From positions 1 through 7,737 of the forward strand of contig CAJTNY010000045.1 of the NCBI GenBank assembly GCA_910577875.1: a stretch of DNA of 7,737 nucleotides, written 5' to 3'. The number at the start of each line of letters is the position of its first letter. The first letter of the stretch is position 1. Below are positions 5,399 through 7,737 of this stretch, one piece after another. Under the pieces are notes generated by a model that was given only the letters and a program-made list of their open reading frames with translations, was not told the DNA's origin and did not search any database. The position numbers were made by a program, and so were the translations under genes. Origin of the DNA: an uncultured Christensenella sp. Lineage in GTDB: Bacteria > Bacillota > Clostridia > Christensenellales > Borkfalkiaceae.

Positions 5399-5444
5399 AT
5401 AAAAAATACACGCTCACGTGCGTTTTAAGCACAAAAGCGTGTAT
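5399..5444 (-). terminator. Rho-independent terminator of the tRNA-Pro transcript
   Basis: On the minus strand the arms 5436-5444 and 5406-5414 give nine perfect pairs, with an inner GTGC/GCAC stem (5418-5421 with 5429-5432). A run of six T follows (5401-5406 read in reverse). It starts 4 bases after the tRNA CCA end. If the element is inserted in the tRNA 3' end, this terminator belongs to the element. Confidence 0.85.
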
Positions 5445-5448
5445 CCTG

Positions 5449-5480
5449 TGGTCGAGGTGACGGGACTTGAACCCACGACC
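5449..5480. other. Presumed attachment site (tRNA 3' end)
   Basis: The T-arm and 3' acceptor strand of tRNA-Pro face the integrase gene. Tyrosine integrases commonly cross over within this part of a tRNA gene, restoring it with an element-borne copy. No second copy of the sequence was found to the left, so the core length cannot be set; the range is a placeholder. Confidence 0.4.
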
Positions 5481-5525
5481 TCTTGGTCCCGAACCAAGCG
5501 CGCTACCAAACTGCGCTACATCTCG
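5449..5525 (-). tRNA. tRNA-Pro, anticodon CGG, CCA encoded
   Basis: Read on the minus strand, the 77 bases fold as a full cloverleaf: acceptor CGAGATG/CACCTCG, D-stem GCGC/GCGC, anticodon stem CTTGG/CCAAG with loop TTCGGGA (anticodon CGG, reading CCG proline codons), variable loop AGGTC, T-arm GTGGG-TTCAAGT-CCCGT, discriminator A and encoded CCA. The acceptor stem has one A-C mismatch (fifth pair), and the T-stem has two G-U pairs. Both kinds of weak pair involve the 3' half, which an integrated element would have supplied. Confidence 0.97.
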
Positions 5526-5555
5526 GTATCGCCGACTTTTTCGGTCGGCTTATAT

Positions 5556-5584
5556 ATTATATTCGTTTACCCGTGAATTATCAA
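5556..5584 (-). promoter_or_regulatory. Promoter of tRNA-Pro
   Basis: On the minus strand TTGATA (5579-5584) and TATAAT (5556-5561) are exactly 17 bases apart. The predicted start near 5549 gives a 5' leader of about 24 bases before the mature tRNA. That leader contains a small hairpin (GCCGAC, 5531-5536, with GTCGGC, 5544-5549). Confidence 0.85.
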
Positions 5585-5648
5585 GAGAATTCATTGCAAC
5601 TGCAAAAAACTGTCGCAACGTTTGCCCTAACCGCAAAATACGAACGGT

Positions 5649-6290
5649 TTATTGCGCTTCCTGTTGCGGAACTTTGAACGAAACTTTTTCCACAACAAGC
5701 GGCACGCGGCACTTTTCGCAATGCCCGATTGTGCGGCAATCTTCGTGCATGAAACCGATGTTTTCATCGTCTATCAAAATCATCGCGGAAGAACATTCCT
5801 CGCATTTATTGGGGTAAACGTAGGCTTTATCTTCGTTTTCTTTCCAGCGAACGGACAGATACATGCCCTGCTTGATTTTTTGCGTTTTCGGACAGAAAAA
5901 CATGGCGTCGAATGCCACGATTCCTTCTTTCTGTATGGCAGACACCCACTTTTCGCCGCTTGCTTCCACGCTTTCTTTCACTTTTTCTCCGATGTATTTC
6001 TCTTCTACGATTTTGCCTTCCGCGTCCAGAAGTTTTTTCACTTCCACCCCGCATAAATCATAGCGGATATTATTCAGAACTTCGGCGGGATTGGAAGAAA
6101 AATCGAGCATTGCCGCCTTGCTTTTCTGCGCGGAAAGTTTTACGAAGATTTCCATAATCTTTTCGTGCTCTTTTTTGTCCGTAATGCGCGTAGACACGTC
6201 GTGCCACGACGCAAGTTGCGCGCCCGCCCCCACGTTGAAACAATACGTATTGCCGCACTCGGGGCAACGCAAGGTAATCACTTTTACCAT
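5649..6290 (-). CDS. Uncharacterised cysteine-pair protein, possibly CpXC/zinc-ribbon type (213 aa)
   Basis: The protein opens with MVKVITLRCPECGNTYCFN, a CPxC knuckle (C9, C12) like the start of CpXC-domain proteins. Two more cysteine pairs stand near the C-terminus (C163/C166 in NKCEECSSAM and C191/C194 in HCEKCRVPL, with C185 and histidines between), fitting a second metal site. The middle (about 40-160) is a soluble, charged helical region without signal peptide or membrane segment. Zinc binding is inferred and the function is unknown. ATG 6290 has GGGAG 6-10 bases upstream and its own promoter (6322-6349). An in-frame GTG at 6392 with a stronger SD could add 34 residues, discussed separately. 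It lies downstream of a small XRE gene on the same strand and presumably belongs to the host chromosome. Confidence 0.75.
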   Translation of the reverse strand: MVKVITLRCPECGNTYCFNVGAGAQLASWHDVSTRITDKKEHEKIMEIFVKLSAQKSKAAMLDFSSNPAEVLNNIRYDLCGVEVKKLLDAEGKIVEEKYIGEKVKESVEASGEKWVSAIQKEGIVAFDAMFFCPKTQKIKQGMYLSVRWKENEDKAYVYPNKCEECSSAMILIDDENIGFMHEDCRTIGHCEKCRVPLVVEKVSFKVPQQEAQ

Positions 6291-6321
6291 GATGTTCTCC
6301 CATACATTTATTCGTCTTTCT

Positions 6322-6349
6322 ATTATACTCCCATACGAAAAAAAGGCAA
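6322..6349 (-). promoter_or_regulatory. Promoter for the cysteine-pair protein gene
   Basis: On the minus strand TTGCCT (6344-6349) and TATAAT (6322-6327) are 16 bases apart. The predicted start near 6315 leaves a leader of about 25 bases that holds the SD for ATG 6290. Confidence 0.65.
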
Positions 6350-6389
6350 GTAAACCGCCTTCGATTCCACAACTCTTTCCCGAATACTT

Positions 6390-6407
6390 CACAAAAATAC
6401 CTCCTTG
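6390..6407 (-). promoter_or_regulatory. Alternative upstream start: SD plus GTG in frame with the cysteine-pair gene
   Basis: AAGGAGG is followed after 7 bases by GTG (6390-6392), 22 bases after the XRE stop. The GTG frame stays open for 34 codons into ATG 6290. It would suit translation from the XRE operon transcript, but the added residues overlap the internal promoter and do not look like a conserved domain. Confidence 0.5.
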
Positions 6408-6414
6408 TCCTCCA

Positions 6415-6633
6415 TTACTCATATTCGATTCTGCCCACAAGATAATCGATAGAACATGCGAAATAATTTGCCAGAATAACCAGATGTTTGCAATCTGGAC
6501 CGGATTTGAGCGTCAACCACGAAGAAATCGTTTGATTGGGTATTCCCGTTGCGCGTTCCAACTGCCGAGTGTTTACGCCTTTCTCTGCCATAAGATCGGA
6601 AAGACGGAACGCAAATCTTTTTGTAACTTCCAT
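6415..6633 (-). CDS. Small XRE-family transcriptional regulator (72 aa)
   Basis: This is a single Cro/C1-type HTH domain spanning almost the whole protein: FRLSDLMAEKGVNTRQLERATGIPNQTISSWLTLKS, then CKHLVILANYFACSIDYLVGR, the usual fifth-helix ending of Firmicutes phage-type repressors. It acts as a cytosolic DNA-binding dimer, probably repressing its own operon. GGGAG lies 7 bases upstream of ATG 6633, fixing the start. The stop (6415-6417) is 22 bases before a GTG start in frame with the cysteine-pair protein, so the two are probably an operon. A TTCCCAC/GTGGGAA inverted repeat in its upstream region (6654-6700) is a candidate operator. No convincing -35/-10 pair was found; TAGAAT at 6646-6651 is a possible -10. 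Confidence 0.88.
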   Translation of the reverse strand: MEVTKRFAFRLSDLMAEKGVNTRQLERATGIPNQTISSWLTLKSGPDCKHLVILANYFACSIDYLVGRIEYE

Positions 6634-6653
6634 GCGCTTCTCCCGATTCTATT

Positions 6654-6700
6654 TTCCCACGTATGTATGCCGTTGTCTTGCCTGCCCGAAAATGTGGGAA
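6654..6700. promoter_or_regulatory. Candidate operator pair: 7-bp inverted repeat flanking the XRE upstream region
   Basis: TTCCCAC (6654-6660) and GTGGGAA (6694-6700) are perfect inverted copies, 40 bases apart start to start. They lie between the terminators and the XRE start, where an autoregulating XRE protein would bind. The match could be chance. Confidence 0.35.
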
Positions 6701-6703
6701 CAG

Positions 6704-6738
6704 AAAAAACTCCCCTATTGTTTTGCAACAAGGGAGTT
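6704..6738 (-). terminator. Rho-independent terminator (second of a tandem pair)
   Basis: On the minus strand AACTCCC (6732-6738) pairs with GGGAGTT (6708-6714), with an extra inner TTGTT/AACAA stem, followed by a T run. It is a back-up for the hairpin at 6754-6786. Confidence 0.8.
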
Positions 6739-6753
6739 ATGCGCCAATTTGTC

Positions 6754-6786
6754 AAAAAGTCGCTTGCTCCACTCCGCAAACGACTT
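6754..6786 (-). terminator. Rho-independent terminator (first of a tandem pair)
   Basis: On the minus strand AAGTCG (6781-6786) pairs with CGACTT (6757-6762), with an inner TTGC/GCAA stem, followed by TTTTT. Together with the hairpin at 6704-6738 it separates the kinase transcript from the XRE operon. Confidence 0.75.
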
Positions 6787-6978
6787 TCTTCTTCCTATAT
6801 TTTTGTCTTGTGCCCTTTTATCCCTATGCCGCAAAAAACACTTTTACCGACTTTTCTTTCCCTGCTCTTTCGCCTTAACCTTTTTCTACTCCCGCACGCA
6901 AAAAGCGTTTCTGTCCTTTTCTTCTTCCCCGCATTTCTGCTTGCATTCTTTTATCCCTGCGCGGCAAGAAACGTTTCT
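6787..6978. repeat. Gene-free, pyrimidine-rich stretch with degenerate ~65-68-base repeats
   Basis: The 317 bases between the kinase stop (6951) and the XRE start (6633) hold no credible gene. Besides the terminators, the plus strand is strikingly pyrimidine-rich. A 31-base block at 6815-6845 matches 6948-6978 (the kinase 3' end) at 24 of 31 positions, both beginning CTTTTATCCCT. A weaker third relative starts near 6880. The spacing is 65 and 68 bases. Confidence 0.35.
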
Positions 6979-7737
6979 ACTTCGGCGCGGGAATGCAACG
7001 ACGGAATCGCCCCTTTTTTCTGTACGGTAAGCGCGCCCATTGCGTTGGCAAACCGAACGGCTTGTTCAAGCGTTTCCCCTTCGGTAAGCGCCACCGCAAG
7101 CGCCCCGTTAAAACTGTCGCCCGCCGCAACCGTGTCTACCGCTTTCACTTTGTAACCCGCAATCCGTTCGCAACCCGCGGCGTTCGCAATCAACGCACCG
7201 CGACTCCCCAACGTAGCAACAATGTTTTTCACTCCCGACCGCACCAATTTTTTCGCCGCCGCAAGCACTTCTTCGTCGGTGTTCGTGGGTAATCCCGTAA
7301 GAATGCTCAGTTCCGTTTCGTTGGGCGTTATGTAATCCACCGCCGCAAGCACTTCGTTTTCCAACTGGAAGGCGGGCGCGGGATTCAATAACACTTTCGC
7401 ACCGTAACCGTGCGCACGACGGATTATCTCCTTCGTAACGTCCCAACGCATTTCCAGTTGCAAAACAACCATTTCGGTACTTTTAAGAATTGCGTCCGCT
7501 TTCTCCAATTCTTCCCACCCGAATGCGTAATTTGCGGACGGAATCACGCAAATTCGGTTTTGCCCCGCCGCATCGATTTGCACCTGCGCAACCGCCGTCG
7601 GTTTGTCGCACGAAAAAACATACCGCGACCCAATTCCTTCCTCTCGCAGAATTTTTCGGAACGTGTCGCCGTTTGCATCTCTCCCCAACATTCCCACCAT
7701 TTCCACGTCGCCGCCCAATCGCGCCGCGGCAACGCAC
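6951..7737 (-). CDS. Ribokinase-like PfkB-family sugar kinase (5' end beyond window)
   Basis: It probably phosphorylates ribose or a related sugar with ATP in the cytoplasm. About 261 residues are visible; the frame is open to the right edge, so roughly the first 40 are missing. Motifs in order: VAAARLGGDVEMVGMLGRDANGDTF (N-terminal PfkB signature region, 7734-7659), NPAPAF, ITPNETELSILTG (the TPNxxE motif), VATLGSRGALI, and DTVAAGDSFNGALAVAL near 7136-7088. The Asp of AAGD is the catalytic base that forms part of the anion hole. DTVAAGDS replaces the more common DTTAAGDT or DTTGAGDT, within family variation. TPNE, NPAP and AAGD favour ribokinase over fructokinase, but substrate is not certain, so no symbol is given. 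Tandem terminators follow, so it ends its operon. Apparent starts at 7718 or below are artefacts of the cut. Confidence 0.88.
   Translation of the reverse strand, partial: CVAAARLGGDVEMVGMLGRDANGDTFRKILREEGIGSRYVFSCDKPTAVAQVQIDAAGQNRICVIPSANYAFGWEELEKADAILKSTEMVVLQLEMRWDVTKEIIRRAHGYGAKVLLNPAPAFQLENEVLAAVDYITPNETELSILTGLPTNTDEEVLAAAKKLVRSGVKNIVATLGSRGALIANAAGCERIAGYKVKAVDTVAAGDSFNGALAVALTEGETLEQAVRFANAMGALTVQKKGAIPSLHSRAEVETFLAAQG

Larger units (their letters stand above)
1..5480. mobile_element. Integrated genetic element next to tRNA-Pro (right part; left end outside window)
   Basis: A tyrosine integrase gene (4294-5301) ends about 150 bases from the 3' end of a minus-strand tRNA-Pro gene and points at it, the usual arrangement of elements inserted into a tRNA 3' end. 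On the integrase side lie a ribbon-helix-helix protein, a Mob/Pre-like protein and a sigma region-4-like regulator, all typical of small mobilizable elements, plus an AT-rich XRE-helicase operon. On the other side are ordinary chromosomal-type genes. The right boundary is placed inside the tRNA 3' half (about 5449-5480) by analogy, not by a seen repeat. I searched by eye for a second copy of the tRNA 3' end in 1-5300 and found none, so the left end is probably outside the window. Confidence 0.7.

Noticed and set aside
5467..5817. 116-codon plus-strand frame across tRNA-Pro
   Set aside because: It begins inside the tRNA on the opposite strand and ends inside the cysteine-pair gene; there is no support for translation.
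6750..6755. TTGACA on the minus strand as the -35 of the small XRE gene
   Set aside because: No -10-like hexamer lies 16-18 bases downstream, and the sequence falls between two terminators; it is better explained as the T-tract plus neighbouring bases.
6091..7155. 354-codon open frame on the plus strand
   Set aside because: It runs antisense across three minus-strand genes and the terminators between them, with Phe/Leu/Ser/Pro-rich composition from the pyrimidine-rich strand. It has no SD and no recognisable domain.
1..7737. CRISPR array or insertion sequence
   Set aside because: No regularly spaced direct repeats with unique spacers and no transposase motif or terminal inverted repeats were seen.

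Overview
The window looks like the right-hand part of an integrated mobile element sitting against a tRNA-Pro gene in a low-to-moderate GC member of the Bacillota (Clostridia-like). Strong purine-rich Shine-Dalgarno (SD) sequences, consensus -35/-10 promoters, a tRNA with encoded CCA, and Firmicutes-type XRE regulators, tyrosine integrase and Mob/Pre-type protein support this placement. No species call is possible from sequence alone.

Layout. (a) 1-1311, minus strand, visibly AT-rich: an XRE-regulator gene (634-1275) followed 64 bases later by the start of a DEAD/DEAH-type helicase (569 down to 1, running off the left edge). They look like one operon and are the best candidate for cargo, possibly anti-phage. 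(b) 1312-1557: a divergent intergenic region rich in inverted repeats. (c) 1558-5301, plus strand: the element's core, with a sigma-70 region-4-like regulator (1570-2595), a Mob/Pre-like protein with lost catalytic histidines and an apparent AUA start (2767-3549), a ribbon-helix-helix protein (3616-3891), a small gene split by an in-frame TAG (3985-4233) and a tyrosine integrase (4294-5301). (d) 5302-5525: the junction, with a 7-bp inverted repeat, a minus-strand terminator and tRNA-Pro(CGG). The tRNA 3' end faces the integrase, the usual geometry for integration into a tRNA 3' end. (e) 5526-7737, minus strand, more GC-rich, presumed host chromosome: a cysteine-pair (possibly CpXC-like) protein, a small XRE regulator, tandem terminators and a ribokinase-like PfkB kinase cut by the right edge.

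How it fits together. The integrase would insert and excise the element at tRNA-Pro. The ribbon-helix-helix protein, region-4 protein and degenerate Mob-like protein are plausible regulatory, copy-control or mobilisation functions. The helicase operon would be passenger DNA. The left end of the element and the second attachment site were not found and probably lie outside the window.

Most unusual features: an AUA start codon behind a 10-base SD match; two genes whose consensus promoters place the transcript start on or next to the ATG (predicted leaderless mRNAs); the TAG-split small gene; and the XRE-helicase pair.
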